The notes: generated from the sequence alone by a model not told the origin. 64,000 nt of DNA from Ruegeria arenilitoris (GCF_013035315.1 NZ_WQHP01000001.1:868001-932000), one strand, 5' to 3'. Shown: positions 44,736-54,302, numbered from the stretch's first letter. Numbers and translations are program-made.

Positions 44736-45956
44736 ATGAACACGGTTGATCCAAAAGAACAGAAACTCAGACGAGCCCTGACCACTCCGTTGCTCACTCT
44801 TTATGGACTTGGGGTAACAGTAGGAGCAGGCATTTACGTCTTAGTCGGCGCAACGGCAGGCATTGCTGGACCCTTTGCGGCGTTATCGTTTGTTGTGGCC
44901 GCTCTCGTCGTATCCCTTACCGCACTGTCGTATGCAGAACTCGCAACTCGATTTCCTGTCAGCGCAGGTGAAGCAGCCTATGTCGAGGCGGGATTTCGGA
45001 AAAACTGGATGGCGGTTTTCGTTGGGCTAGCGGTGGCAGCCTCGGGCGTTATCTCGGCATCTGCCGTTGCAATCGGCGCAGCGTCATACCTGCACGCTTT
45101 GACCGGTTTTGCGATCCCTATTTTGACCATAAGCGTTGTTTTGATCATGGGTCTTATCGCGCTCTGGGGGATCACAGAGTCGGTCCTTGTTGCGGCTATC
45201 ATCACGATCATCGAGATCGCAGGTCTTCTCTTTGTGATTGGCTGGGGCATGTCGATCCAGGATCCGCAGGGATACGCGATAAGTTCGATGCTTCCTCCGC
45301 TGGAACTCGACGCGTGGAGAGGCATTTTCGCGGCATCACTACTCGCTTTCTTTGCATTTGTTGGCTTCGAGGACATGGCCAATGTCGCGGAAGAGGTTAA
45401 AGACCCTGTGCGCACCATCCCTAAGGCGATTTTGCTAACGCTCGTTCTGGCGACCGTATTGTATTTAGGAACCTCAATGACGGTTCTACTTGTCGTTCCG
45501 ATTGATGTTCTTTCGACGTCAGCAGCACCCCTCGCGCTTGTGTTTTCAAACGCGCCCGAGGTGATCAAACAGGGCTTTTCCGCAGTAGCGATTGTGGCGA
45601 CAGTCAATGGAGTACTGATCCAGATGATCATGGCCTCGCGGGTGATCTACGGACTAGCTGATCGTGACCACTTGCCGAAAGTTCTGGCGATAGTGCCCAA
45701 AGCAACTCAGACACCAGTTGTCGCTACATTGCTGGTCGTGGCGATCATCGTTCTGCTGACGCAAACTATACCGATTGGCACTCTGGCAGAGCGCACGTCT
45801 CAGATCGTTCTGGGCGTCTTTGTGCTCGTCAACATTTCTCTGATCTTGCTGAAGATGAAGCCGGACGAGGCTGCCAAGCACTTCCGCGTTCCTCTTGTGG
45901 TACCGATCCTTGGGGTGATCACCAGCGCATTGCTTTTCGGATCTGGATTTCTGTAA
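44736..45956 (+). CDS. APC-superfamily amino acid permease
   Basis: 406 aa with about 12 transmembrane segments. The APC signature GLGVTVGAGIYVLVGATAG lies in helix 1, with SYAELATRFPVSAGEAAYVE after helix 2 and FVGFEDMANVAEEVKDPVRTIP near residue 200. The start MNTVDPKEQ with AAAGG is chosen over an earlier ATG that would add an arginine-rich extension. Substrate unknown; cationic or small neutral amino acids are typical. The BT1 gene follows 43 bp downstream. Confidence 0.88.
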   Translation: MNTVDPKEQKLRRALTTPLLTLYGLGVTVGAGIYVLVGATAGIAGPFAALSFVVAALVVSLTALSYAELATRFPVSAGEAAYVEAGFRKNWMAVFVGLAVAASGVISASAVAIGAASYLHALTGFAIPILTISVVLIMGLIALWGITESVLVAAIITIIEIAGLLFVIGWGMSIQDPQGYAISSMLPPLELDAWRGIFAASLLAFFAFVGFEDMANVAEEVKDPVRTIPKAILLTLVLATVLYLGTSMTVLLVVPIDVLSTSAAPLALVFSNAPEVIKQGFSAVAIVATVNGVLIQMIMASRVIYGLADRDHLPKVLAIVPKATQTPVVATLLVVAIIVLLTQTIPIGTLAERTSQIVLGVFVLVNISLILLKMKPDEAAKHFRVPLVVPILGVITSALLFGSGFL

Positions 45957-45999
45957 CTAAACACGACGACCCAAAGGCTTCCACGAGCTACCACGGCAT

Positions 46000-47616
46000 A
46001 TGACGACTGACCAAACCTCCATAGGATCAACACTCTCGGCTTGGTGGCATAGAACCTTTGTGGATCTGGTTCAGCAGCTGCAATGGTCCTATCTGCCGCC
46101 ATTGATGGTCTATTTTGCGGCCGGCGTGTCCGGCCTGACCTCGGTCGTTGGCGCTTTTTTCCTGAAAGACTACCTGGATTTATCCGCCTCTTTTGTTGCA
46201 GGACTTGCATTTTGGGCCGGTATCCCTTGGATCCTCAAAATGCCGCTTGGCCATGTCGTGGACCTGTTCTGGCGCTGGAAGTCCCTGCTGATCTTGTTTG
46301 GCGCATCCCTAATTACGTTGTCTTTGCTTACAATGTATGGGCTTGTGACCGCGCCTGCGCAAATGGCATCCATCATGCCACTGGAAGACTGGTATGTCGT
46401 CGCGCTGCTGTTGGCGCCTTCGGGCTATGCCATTCAGGACGTAGTTGCAGACGCCATGACGGTTGAGGCGGTCCCAAAGGTTGACCAGCACGGCCTACCG
46501 TTCACGCCTGAAGAAACCCGTGCACAGCACACAACGATGCAAACCTTGGGCAGAGTCTCGATCATTTCCGGGTTTGCGGCGGTTGCGGCTGTAAACATCT
46601 GGATATTCTCTGGAACCGAAGATCTGCAAAAGTCCGAACGCCTTGCGCTTTATGGCCAGGTGTACCTGATAGCTCTGGCCATCCCGGTGTTGTCCGTGAG
46701 TGGAGTCGTTCTTCACAGCTTAATCCAGCGTCAACTTGCCAGGCGAGGTCACCCGCCCTACAAACCGGATGAAGTCACCGAAGTCAAATGGTCCATATTG
46801 CTCGGCGGTCTCGCATTCGTTGTGCTTAGCATCGTGCTAGGAACGGCCGAATTCGAATTTGCGCAAGAGACTGTTTTTGCGGTCTCCCTTGCTGTGATCC
46901 TGTACCTCATGTCGCGTCTGCTGAAAGAGCTGGAACCAGCCCAAGCCAAAGCCTTGATCGGGACAGCGACAATCATTTTTGTTTTCCGTGCCGTTCCTCT
47001 ACCGGGACCAGGCCTGACTTGGTTTGAAATCGATGAACTGGGGTTCGATGAACAGTTCCTGGCAATCCTGGCTTTATTAACTTCGCTGCTGGCGTTGCTC
47101 GGTTTAATCGTCCTCAGACCATTTATGGCCAACCGTTCCATTGCGCATGTGGTCGTATTGCTGACAATCGCTGCGGGCGTTCTGGCCCTGCCCAACCTCG
47201 CCCTCTACTACGGCGTGCATGAATGGACAGCCGCGCGTACCGGCGGAGTTGTCGATGCAAGGTTCATTGCCATACTTGATACAGCGGTTGAATCGCCGCT
47301 TGGGCAGATTGCCATGGTCCCGATGTTGGCTTGGATTGCCCGCAATGCACCCGTTCAGTTGAAAGCGACCTTCTTTGCGGTGATGGCATCGTTCACAAAC
47401 ATGGCATTGTCGGCCAGCAGCCTCAGCACCAAGTACCTCAACCAGACATACGTCGTCACACGCGCTGTCACCAACCCTGAGACCGGTGAGGTCACGTCAA
47501 CCGCGAACTACAATCAACTTGGGTACTTGCTGATCTCCGTGGCCGTGATCTCGGTGATCGTTCCACTGGCTACAGTGTTCTTTGTCCAAAACTCACGGTT
47601 CCGAACGAGGGAATAG
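46000..47616 (+). CDS. BT1-family (folate-biopterin transporter-like) MFS protein
   Basis: 538 aa with about 12 transmembrane segments. WSYLPPLMVYFAAGVSGL and GYAIQDVVADAMTVEAVP are BT1-family features, with an extended cytoplasmic loop between. Bacterial and plastid members transport folates or pterins; many are uncharacterised. Its stop codon directly abuts the stop of the opposing FHA-protease gene, leaving no room for a conventional terminator. Confidence 0.82.
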   Translation: MTTDQTSIGSTLSAWWHRTFVDLVQQLQWSYLPPLMVYFAAGVSGLTSVVGAFFLKDYLDLSASFVAGLAFWAGIPWILKMPLGHVVDLFWRWKSLLILFGASLITLSLLTMYGLVTAPAQMASIMPLEDWYVVALLLAPSGYAIQDVVADAMTVEAVPKVDQHGLPFTPEETRAQHTTMQTLGRVSIISGFAAVAAVNIWIFSGTEDLQKSERLALYGQVYLIALAIPVLSVSGVVLHSLIQRQLARRGHPPYKPDEVTEVKWSILLGGLAFVVLSIVLGTAEFEFAQETVFAVSLAVILYLMSRLLKELEPAQAKALIGTATIIFVFRAVPLPGPGLTWFEIDELGFDEQFLAILALLTSLLALLGLIVLRPFMANRSIAHVVVLLTIAAGVLALPNLALYYGVHEWTAARTGGVVDARFIAILDTAVESPLGQIAMVPMLAWIARNAPVQLKATFFAVMASFTNMALSASSLSTKYLNQTYVVTRAVTNPETGEVTSTANYNQLGYLLISVAVISVIVPLATVFFVQNSRFRTRE

Positions 47617-49209
47617 TCACTGGCTTTCGAACTCTGCCAGCAGCGCTCTGAGATGTGAAACCGGGACACCGATGTTTGAGCCACCAAATTCGGGCAGGAT
47701 CGCAGCATTGATGGCAACGACCTCGCCCCGCCGGTTCAATGCTGGCCCCCCGCTCCCACCGGTCGTGGTCTCGGCATCATAAACGATGGCGCTCTCACTT
47801 GTCCGTGCAACGATCCCCCGGCTTGCGAGTGGGTGAATCTTGCTTTGAGTAGAAAGCCGGGACGCGATCGACCAAAAGTTCAGCGTTCCTTCTGCCTCCA
47901 GTTCCTCTAAAAAGCCCGGACCGGCCTGCGCAATCAAAGCTTTCAAACCCGTTGGATATCCCAACAGAAAAAGCTCTTCACCGACGCGCGACGGGGCACC
48001 TGACAACGGAATTCCGAGGTCCTGAACGCGGCTTGGCTCAACTGCTAAAATCGCCAAGTCTGCCGCTTCGCTGAACCGAACCAAACGCGCCTCTATTGGT
48101 TCCGTTTGATCAGGCAAATAGGCCAACAGACTCAACATCTCAGGCTCAAGACCAGCGTCTCTCAGCGCCTTCTCTCGATCCCCTGATGTCCACGGCAACG
48201 CAACATGGCGATTGGTGGCCATCAAAGGTACACCAGCAATTAAAAACCCTGTTCCGGTGAACTGAAATTCTGCAGGTTCGCCGGTCCCATCTGGTTCGAT
48301 CCAAGGCTGGCCGAATGGGGTTTTCAGGTTTTCTCCGTTCGGTCCCAATACATGCCGCAATATCTTCCCGCTTTCCACGTGGCGCAATCCATAAGCCCCC
48401 TGAAGGAAGGCGACAGACCGGGTCGAGGCAGCAATTACCCGCGTGGGGGCTCCGGCCCGCTGTTCCAAGGTTCCAAGACGCTGCTCGGTGGACAGAACCT
48501 GGTTCTCAAAAGCGTCGCGCAAAGAAGCCAAGTCATCAGGCGTAAGTGCATCTTCTCGCGTCTGGGCGAGCATAACCGCGACCGCTTCGATCTTGCGGGA
48601 CTCCTGTTCGATACTATCCGCCAAGCGCCGGTCGTTTTGGTAAAGAAGATACCCAAACCCCGCGATCAAAAGGAGCGTTGCAAGTACTGTGATCCTGAAA
48701 AGTATCGTGGTCTGAGACGCAAGCCGCCGCCCACTATCGCACAGGGCACCAGACATCTTTTTGGCGAAAGGTCGACGGCTCGTTCGGGTGTAAGCATATG
48801 CGTCACTGAGGATATCTTCGACTGTGTGGTGCGCGGGAAATGAGTGATCGCACAACCTGTATCGAGACATTGGGCCCTTTTCGCCGAACTCGATCATGTC
48901 GCCATGCCTCAGAAGCGCCGATGAGGCTCTTTGCCCGTTTACCCATACATTGCGCCCTGCTGACGCGGTTATCGTGTAACCGTCGTCAGCCCAGTGTAGC
49001 GCGGCAATATCGTTAACATGGGGAGGCAGGTCATCTTTAGGTCGAAGGCTTAGCACCCTGCCATCATCAACAGAAACAGTCAGGGCTTTATCGACAAGCC
49101 AGTTCACGTTTCCCCGTGATGGACCTGTCAGGCTCTCCAGAAAGGCCCGAACCTCACCTTCGCCACCATTAACTGAGGGTGTCATGTCGCTCACTTCTGG
49201 TTTGCGCAT
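47617..49209 (-). CDS. Membrane-anchored FHA domain-trypsin-like protease fusion
   Basis: 530 aa. Residues about 30-125 look like a divergent FHA domain (VWVNGQRASSALLRHGDMIEF), then a cytoplasmic linker, one transmembrane helix (168-190), a coiled coil (about 193-250) and an HtrA/trypsin-type protease. The catalytic triad is His335 (ATNRHVALP), Asp384 (ADLAILAV) and Ser486 (TTGGSGGPAL). The topology puts the FHA part in the cytoplasm and the protease in the periplasm. No kinase or phosphatase gene is adjacent. GGGAG lies upstream of the ATG. Confidence 0.82.
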   Translation of the reverse strand: MRKPEVSDMTPSVNGGEGEVRAFLESLTGPSRGNVNWLVDKALTVSVDDGRVLSLRPKDDLPPHVNDIAALHWADDGYTITASAGRNVWVNGQRASSALLRHGDMIEFGEKGPMSRYRLCDHSFPAHHTVEDILSDAYAYTRTSRRPFAKKMSGALCDSGRRLASQTTILFRITVLATLLLIAGFGYLLYQNDRRLADSIEQESRKIEAVAVMLAQTREDALTPDDLASLRDAFENQVLSTEQRLGTLEQRAGAPTRVIAASTRSVAFLQGAYGLRHVESGKILRHVLGPNGENLKTPFGQPWIEPDGTGEPAEFQFTGTGFLIAGVPLMATNRHVALPWTSGDREKALRDAGLEPEMLSLLAYLPDQTEPIEARLVRFSEAADLAILAVEPSRVQDLGIPLSGAPSRVGEELFLLGYPTGLKALIAQAGPGFLEELEAEGTLNFWSIASRLSTQSKIHPLASRGIVARTSESAIVYDAETTTGGSGGPALNRRGEVVAINAAILPEFGGSNIGVPVSHLRALLAEFESQ

Positions 49210-49293
49210 TGGGGCTCCCTATCTAAACGCGTGAGGGCATTCTCACCATGCTGCATCACCAATCCCATGGCCTCGCGCGCATATACAAAAAAC

Positions 49294-50111
49294 GGTGCTG
49301 TCAGACGAATTCGAACCAGTCTCAGTTTGCCGCGGAAATCGCAAACCTATCCGGAACAAAGTTGGCGCCACTCGCTAAGAGCGGCCCCGCGGATCAGCTT
49401 GAAGGTGTCTCGACTGGCTAACGATCTTTCCTGGTTGAAATGGTTGTAAACGGAAGAATGGACGGAGGCAAATTTCTGCAAACTTCGCATACGCCTGAAA
49501 CGTAAAATGGCCCGTTCTCTTCGTCGAAACGGCAGGTGCGAGTTCTCGACGCGGTTGTTGAGCCACCTGCCCGTCCTTTGTTTTTCGTTCGCGCCAAGCT
49601 CTCTGAGCGCGGCTCCGTATGAGGCGAAGCGATCTGTGACAACGTTTTCCGCCTTTCCGTGACGCTTCATCAATTTCTTGAGGAATTTCAGTACTACAGC
49701 TTTGTTTCGACGTTTGGTGACCACGGCTTCCAACACTTCGCCTTCGTGATCAACAGCCCGCCAAAGATAATGCCGCTTGCCATTCACCTTAACAAAAACC
49801 TCGTCCACGTGCCACTTCCATTTAGAGAACGCACGCAGCTGCTGAACGCGCTTCCGTCTAATCTCAGCAGCAAACATCGGGCCAAATCTGTTCCACCAAT
49901 ATCGGACAGTTTCGTGGCTCACGTCGATACCTCGCTCGTGCAGCAGATCTTCGACATTCCGAAGGGAGAGAGGGAAACGGATGTACAGCATCACCGCCAA
50001 GCGGATGATCTCGGGGCTGGTCTTGAAATACTTAAAAGAGGCAGATCTGGTCATGGGCAAAAGCTACGCAACCGCCCTGTCCCGCTCAAGCAAAGTTAAT
50101 CTGACAAGACC
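49294..50111 (-). mobile_element. IS6-family insertion sequence
   Basis: 818 bp, the usual IS6 size. The terminal repeats are GGTGCTGTCAGA (49294) and, in the other orientation, GGTCTTGTCAGA (ending 50111), matching at 13 of the first 18 positions. One transposase gene fills the element. No 8-bp target duplication is visible, because one flank is the end of another IS6 copy (50112-50212). Confidence 0.82.
49347..50060 (-). CDS. IS6-family DDE transposase
   Basis: 237 aa, full length. The N-terminal zinc-ribbon/HTH region is followed by the DDE catalytic core: WHVDEVFVKVNGK (first Asp), VVTDRFASYGAA (second Asp) and LPFRRRERAILRFR (Glu). The frame is intact, so this copy could be active. It is the model for the decayed copy at 39184-39810. 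Confidence 0.93.
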   Translation of the reverse strand: MPMTRSASFKYFKTSPEIIRLAVMLYIRFPLSLRNVEDLLHERGIDVSHETVRYWWNRFGPMFAAEIRRKRVQQLRAFSKWKWHVDEVFVKVNGKRHYLWRAVDHEGEVLEAVVTKRRNKAVVLKFLKKLMKRHGKAENVVTDRFASYGAALRELGANEKQRTGRWLNNRVENSHLPFRRRERAILRFRRMRSLQKFASVHSSVYNHFNQERSLASRDTFKLIRGAALSEWRQLCSG

Positions 50112-50212
50112 TCGAGGCTGGTTTTGAAATACTTGAAAGAGGCAGGATTATTCATGGGCAAAAGCTATGCAACCGCCCTGCCCGCCTCAAGACAAGTTCT
50201 TTTGACAAGACC
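50112..50212 (-). mobile_element. End fragment of a second IS6-family element
   Basis: These 101 bp repeat, with several differences, the transposase-5' end of the adjacent intact element: a SFKYFKTS-encoding segment, a CATGGGCAAAAGCTATGCAA block and the terminus TTTTGACAAGACC. It abuts the intact copy directly and lies 4 bp from the stop codon of the TPP enzyme gene, so an IS boundary reaches the end of that operon. Confidence 0.75.
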
Positions 50213-50216
50213 ATCG

Positions 50217-51998
50217 TCAGGTCGCGACGTGAGAAACATCCCGGTCTGGGGAGTAGATGTCGAGGATGTTCCAGTGCCCGGTTGTCGGCGTTGGGTTGTT
50301 GATCATAGGGACGTCAAGAACCGTTGGCTTGCCGCTGGCGATTGCTGCTTCCAGTGCGGGCAACAACTCGTCGGCAGCGCTGAGCCTGTGACCTTCCGCG
50401 CCGTAGGCTCGCGCTATGTCGGCATAGCCCGGTCCGTTTTCGGGTGCGGCGGCTGATCCGGGGAACGTGGTTCCATAGGTCAATCCGTAATGCGCCTTTT
50501 GAAGGCCCGCGATAGTGCCGAAGGCGTTGTTGTTCATAACCAGCCAGATGATGCCCAGATCAAGCTCGACCGCGGTTGCCAGCATCGACGGGTTTTGACC
50601 GAAGCCACCATCACCGACCAGACTGAGGACGACGCGATCAGGTGCCGCCAGTTTCGCACCGATCGCGCCCGGAGGACCGAAACCCATCGTCGCGAACCCG
50701 CCCGGTGTCAGGATTGAACCCGGCGTCAAAATGTCGAACTGTTGCCCGACACCGTTCTTGTTCCACCCAACGTCCGTAGTGATGATGGCATCCTCGGGCA
50801 GTGCCTTGCGGGTGTCTGCCAGAATACGCTCGGGCATCATTGGAAAGGCCGATGAGGTCGCCATTTCCTCGTTGCGTGCTTTGAAGTCTGTCCGGAAGTC
50901 AGCGATCTTCTGCTCCAGCACGGGGCGCTTGAAGCCGTCCGGATACATCTCGCGGGCGACCCGGTTGAGGACTCGTAAAGCGACCTTGGCGTCAGCAACG
51001 ACTCCGATCTCCGTGGGATAGTTCCGACCGATCTCCTGCGGCTCAATGTCGATATGAATGACCTTCGATCCGGGAATGTTGAACGTGTAGCCAGGGTACC
51101 AACTTGAACAATCAGCCTCTTTGAACCGAGTGCCCACGGCAAAGATGTAGTCCGCATTCAGGCAGGACTGGTTGACCAATTCGGTGCCCCAAAACCCGGT
51201 CATTCCCAGTACAAGCGGATGGTCGTCTCGCAATGCGCCCTTACCCATCAGGGAATGCGCGACGGGCAGACCCATATGTTCAACAAACTCGCGCAACTCC
51301 TCACTGGCCTGCGCCAACAGGATACCGCCGCCGACATAGGCGACAGGGTTTTCGGCTTTAGCCAACGCTTCGACAATTTCTCGCGCTGTCTCGTCGTCAA
51401 TCGACGGTTTCTTGAGCGCGCGCGTGTTATCGCGGATACGGTCGAAGCTGTCCGAGGGGATCACCTCGGAGAAGATGTCCATCGGCACATTGACCAGCAC
51501 GGGGCCGGGTTGACCGCTTTCCGCAAGGTGGAATGCCTTTTCCAGAATCTCGGCCATCAGGTCGGCGCGATCCACACGCCATGCACGTTTCACGAAGGGT
51601 CGGTAGATCTCCCACTGGGCGGCGTCTGCGTGCAGGTTCACCTCCTGATGCGGATGTTTACCGTAGTAATGCGTGGGAATGTCACCGGCGATCACGACCA
51701 TCGGGATACAGTCAAGCGCCGCGTTGGCGACCCCGGTGGCGCAATTGGTCAGCCCCGGGGAGAGATGAGACAGCACCACCGAGGCCTTGCCCGTCACGCG
51801 GGCATATGCATCCGCCGCGTGGCTGGCGATTTGTTCGTGTCGTACTGTGACGAAATCAATGGGACTTTCCGCCAGCGCAGCCAGAACTGCGATGTTTGTA
51901 TGGCCACAAAGCCCGAACACATGCTTGACGTCACGGCGTTCGAGGAAATCAACGATGTGTTCGGCGACGGTTTTACCGTCGAGTTTGCTTGCGTCCAT
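50217..51998 (-). CDS. Acetolactate synthase-like TPP-dependent carboligase/decarboxylase
   Basis: 593 aa from the ATG that overlaps the stop of the aldehyde dehydrogenase gene (ATGA), with AGGAGG upstream; a GTG 3 bp earlier is an alternative. TPP features are FVTVRHEQIASHAADAY with the catalytic Glu, and VGDGGFGQNPSMLATAVEL (GDG...N region). It is not closely similar to the other TPP enzyme at 28632. The operon context (sugar isomerase, acylating aldehyde dehydrogenase) suggests it handles a 2-oxo acid or cleaves a diketone, as IolD does in inositol catabolism. The reaction is unproven. Confidence 0.82.
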   Translation of the reverse strand: MDASKLDGKTVAEHIVDFLERRDVKHVFGLCGHTNIAVLAALAESPIDFVTVRHEQIASHAADAYARVTGKASVVLSHLSPGLTNCATGVANAALDCIPMVVIAGDIPTHYYGKHPHQEVNLHADAAQWEIYRPFVKRAWRVDRADLMAEILEKAFHLAESGQPGPVLVNVPMDIFSEVIPSDSFDRIRDNTRALKKPSIDDETAREIVEALAKAENPVAYVGGGILLAQASEELREFVEHMGLPVAHSLMGKGALRDDHPLVLGMTGFWGTELVNQSCLNADYIFAVGTRFKEADCSSWYPGYTFNIPGSKVIHIDIEPQEIGRNYPTEIGVVADAKVALRVLNRVAREMYPDGFKRPVLEQKIADFRTDFKARNEEMATSSAFPMMPERILADTRKALPEDAIITTDVGWNKNGVGQQFDILTPGSILTPGGFATMGFGPPGAIGAKLAAPDRVVLSLVGDGGFGQNPSMLATAVELDLGIIWLVMNNNAFGTIAGLQKAHYGLTYGTTFPGSAAAPENGPGYADIARAYGAEGHRLSAADELLPALEAAIASGKPTVLDVPMINNPTPTTGHWNILDIYSPDRDVSHVAT

Positions 51999-53407
51999 CA
52001 CGCGACCTCCTGTCCGTAGAACTCACCGAACAAGTCCGGCTCCGAGGGGCGATCCTCTGGGATCGGACGGCTGACCCATGTGTAGTTCATCATGTGTTTC
52101 ATAGTGACGTTTTCATTGGTGATGTTGCCGCCCCAGATGCCGCAACCAAGGCTGCTGGTCATAGGCATGCCATTTGTCCAGGCACCCGCATTGGCCTTGG
52201 ACTGAGGCTGTCGCACCATCATACGGCTGACCGGAGCCAGACGCGCCAACCGGTCGATGTGATCGTCATTGTGGCTGTAGATGCCGCAGGAATGGCCCTT
52301 GCCCCCGGTGTTGTAGATCTGGCTGACCGTTTCCAGCGCATCATCGAACTTTTCGAAGTGGTAAAGCGCCATCAGCGTGGTCAGTTTCTCCTTGGAGAAC
52401 TTGTGCTGCGGCCCGATTTGCCCCTGATTTTCAACCATCAGAAACTTGCGATCTTCGGGGATGCTAAAACCGGCGACCTTGGCCGTTTGCTGCGGCGGAC
52501 AGGCGATGGTTGGAAACGTACGGTTTCCCTTTTCATCCCACATGGCCGCTTCGAGCATGGCCTTCTCTTCGTCCGAACACAGGTACCCGCCTTCGGCCTC
52601 CAGCGCCTTGATCATCTCGTCATAAACCGAGCGCTGGATGATGACGTTACCGTCGGCCGAGCAGCCCGACCCAAAGTCGGAGGTCTTTGAAATGCGAGTG
52701 TTCTGCGCGGCGATGTCCAGATCGGCGGTTTCATCGATGACGATGGATGAATTGCCCGCGCCAACGCCATAGGCCGGGCGTCCAGAACTGTAGGCCGCTT
52801 TGACCATCGGCTTGCCACCCGTTGCCAGAGTCAGGTCACAAATCTCCATGAGGTGCTGTGTTAACGGTATCGATGGTTTGCGGATCGACTGAAATAGGTC
52901 TTCGGGGGCACCGGCGGCACGGCAGGCTGCGCGCATGACCTCGACCATCTCAAAGGTGGTGTGGGCGGTTCGCGGGTGCGGGCTGAAGATCACCGCATTC
53001 CGGGCGTTGGCGGCGGATACGCCGGTCACCGGTGGCGTCATCGCAGGGTTGGTCATTGGGATCAGGGATGCGATGACGCCAGCAGGTTTGGCATATTTCA
53101 CCAGACCTTTTTCCTCATCAACCTCGACGATGCCGGTCGAGGGTGTGCGCAAGACATCTCGCAGCACCATGTGAATCTTGAAGCGCTTCGCTGGGCGGCC
53201 TTCGCGATCTCCGATACCGCTCTCGTCCACGCCTTGCTGGGCCAGCCGGGTGAAGGTTTTCTCGTTCCCTGCGTACCACGCAATGGCCTGAGACAGGCGG
53301 TCCAGCCTGTCCTGATCCCAATCCTCGATCTCGGCCATGGCAGCGCGGGCGCGTGCCAGCATATCTGCCGCCATGTTGCGGTCGTTTTCAGTGAGCTCTT
53401 TGCCCAT
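51998..53407 (-). CDS. CoA-acylating aldehyde dehydrogenase (SauS/EutE-like)
   Basis: 469-470 aa from MGKELTENDR with AGAGGATC upstream; longer frames have no support. The catalytic Cys is in DFGSGCSADGN, and LGCGIWGGNITNENVTMKH is the hallmark of acylating acetaldehyde or sulfoacetaldehyde dehydrogenases (AdhE N-domain, SauS). It would convert an aldehyde to an acyl-CoA with NAD(P)+ and CoA. It overlaps the upstream isomerase gene by 20 bp and the TPP enzyme gene by 1 bp. The aldehyde is unknown; sulfoacetaldehyde is one option. Confidence 0.85.
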   Translation of the reverse strand: MGKELTENDRNMAADMLARARAAMAEIEDWDQDRLDRLSQAIAWYAGNEKTFTRLAQQGVDESGIGDREGRPAKRFKIHMVLRDVLRTPSTGIVEVDEEKGLVKYAKPAGVIASLIPMTNPAMTPPVTGVSAANARNAVIFSPHPRTAHTTFEMVEVMRAACRAAGAPEDLFQSIRKPSIPLTQHLMEICDLTLATGGKPMVKAAYSSGRPAYGVGAGNSSIVIDETADLDIAAQNTRISKTSDFGSGCSADGNVIIQRSVYDEMIKALEAEGGYLCSDEEKAMLEAAMWDEKGNRTFPTIACPPQQTAKVAGFSIPEDRKFLMVENQGQIGPQHKFSKEKLTTLMALYHFEKFDDALETVSQIYNTGGKGHSCGIYSHNDDHIDRLARLAPVSRMMVRQPQSKANAGAWTNGMPMTSSLGCGIWGGNITNENVTMKHMMNYTWVSRPIPEDRPSEPDLFGEFYGQEVA

Positions 53408-54302
53408 GATGATCCTCTTGGTGTTTTGGAATTGTAGCATCGGGCATACGGCGCTGTGACCGCGCCTCGCCGAATGTTCGCTTGGCTTGGCTGAGACAGC
53501 GACGCGCGTGTTCTTCATATCCCAACTCGGCAACGCGGCTTTGGTTGGGTAATTCAATGGAGTAGTCGACGGGTGGCATCCGTTCGATGATGCCGGTGAA
53601 GTCAATCCAGCCTTCGCCGGGATAGAGCCGCGCATCGCGGGCCAACTGGATCATGCCCTCACGCGTATCCGCGATGCCAGGCAGGCAATCAGAGATATGC
53701 AGGAAATGAAACAGATCCGAGGGGACGTGTAGCAACTCTCCCAAATCCACGCGGCTGAGGTGCAGGTAAAGCGTATCGATCAGAATACCGCCGTTGGGCT
53801 GATCGGAGGCACGCACGATATCAAGCGCCTCATCCAGAGTGCGCAAGCGGGAGAAGCTTGGAAACTCAAGGTCCACTGTTAGCCCATACGGAGCCGCCAG
53901 TTCGCAGGTCTCAGAATAGACGTCGATCAGGAAGTCACGATCATCGCGGGTGTTGGTCCACGCGCTCATGATCATGCGTTTAGCGCCCAATTCCCCACCG
54001 ATCTCAAGAGAAGGTTCAAAACTGCGCGGATCGACATCTTCCGTGATGCGCGCAAGTTCGACATCGAGGACTTTCAAGCCAGTGGTAGAGAGAGCAGTTT
54101 TGATGGCATGCACCTGTGCCTTGTCGATTGGAGATTGAGTGAATTCACCGGGCACATGCATCGGAATAAACCGGGGGCTAACGGCATCGTAACCGGCCCG
54201 CGCGGCGATATAGACCAGCTCGGGCGGCGTACAGCCAATCAGCGTCAGATGCGCCAAGGAATACAGAGAGGGGCTTGCGCCAGCCTCTTCGGGTTTCGCC
54301 AT
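53388..54302 (-). CDS. Sugar phosphate isomerase/epimerase-family TIM barrel protein
   Basis: 304 aa from MAKPEE, which has GGAGC upstream; an ATG 15 bp earlier is possible. The xylose-isomerase-like barrel is indicated by VDLEFPSFSRLRTLDEALDIV, GGILIDTLYLHLS, FHFLHISDC and PGEGWIDFTGII, where Glu, Asp, His and Glu metal ligands are expected. IolE/IolI-type inosose dehydratases and isomerases belong here. It is the first gene of the operon, 50 bp downstream of the AT-rich palindrome. Confidence 0.85.
   Translation of the reverse strand: MAKPEEAGASPSLYSLAHLTLIGCTPPELVYIAARAGYDAVSPRFIPMHVPGEFTQSPIDKAQVHAIKTALSTTGLKVLDVELARITEDVDPRSFEPSLEIGGELGAKRMIMSAWTNTRDDRDFLIDVYSETCELAAPYGLTVDLEFPSFSRLRTLDEALDIVRASDQPNGGILIDTLYLHLSRVDLGELLHVPSDLFHFLHISDCLPGIADTREGMIQLARDARLYPGEGWIDFTGIIERMPPVDYSIELPNQSRVAELGYEEHARRCLSQAKRTFGEARSQRRMPDATIPKHQEDHHGQRAH

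Noticed and set aside
50217..51998. Sulfoacetaldehyde acetyltransferase (Xsc) for the TPP enzyme
   Set aside because: The N-terminal sequence does not resemble the Xsc opening I recall, and no phosphotransacetylase gene is adjacent.
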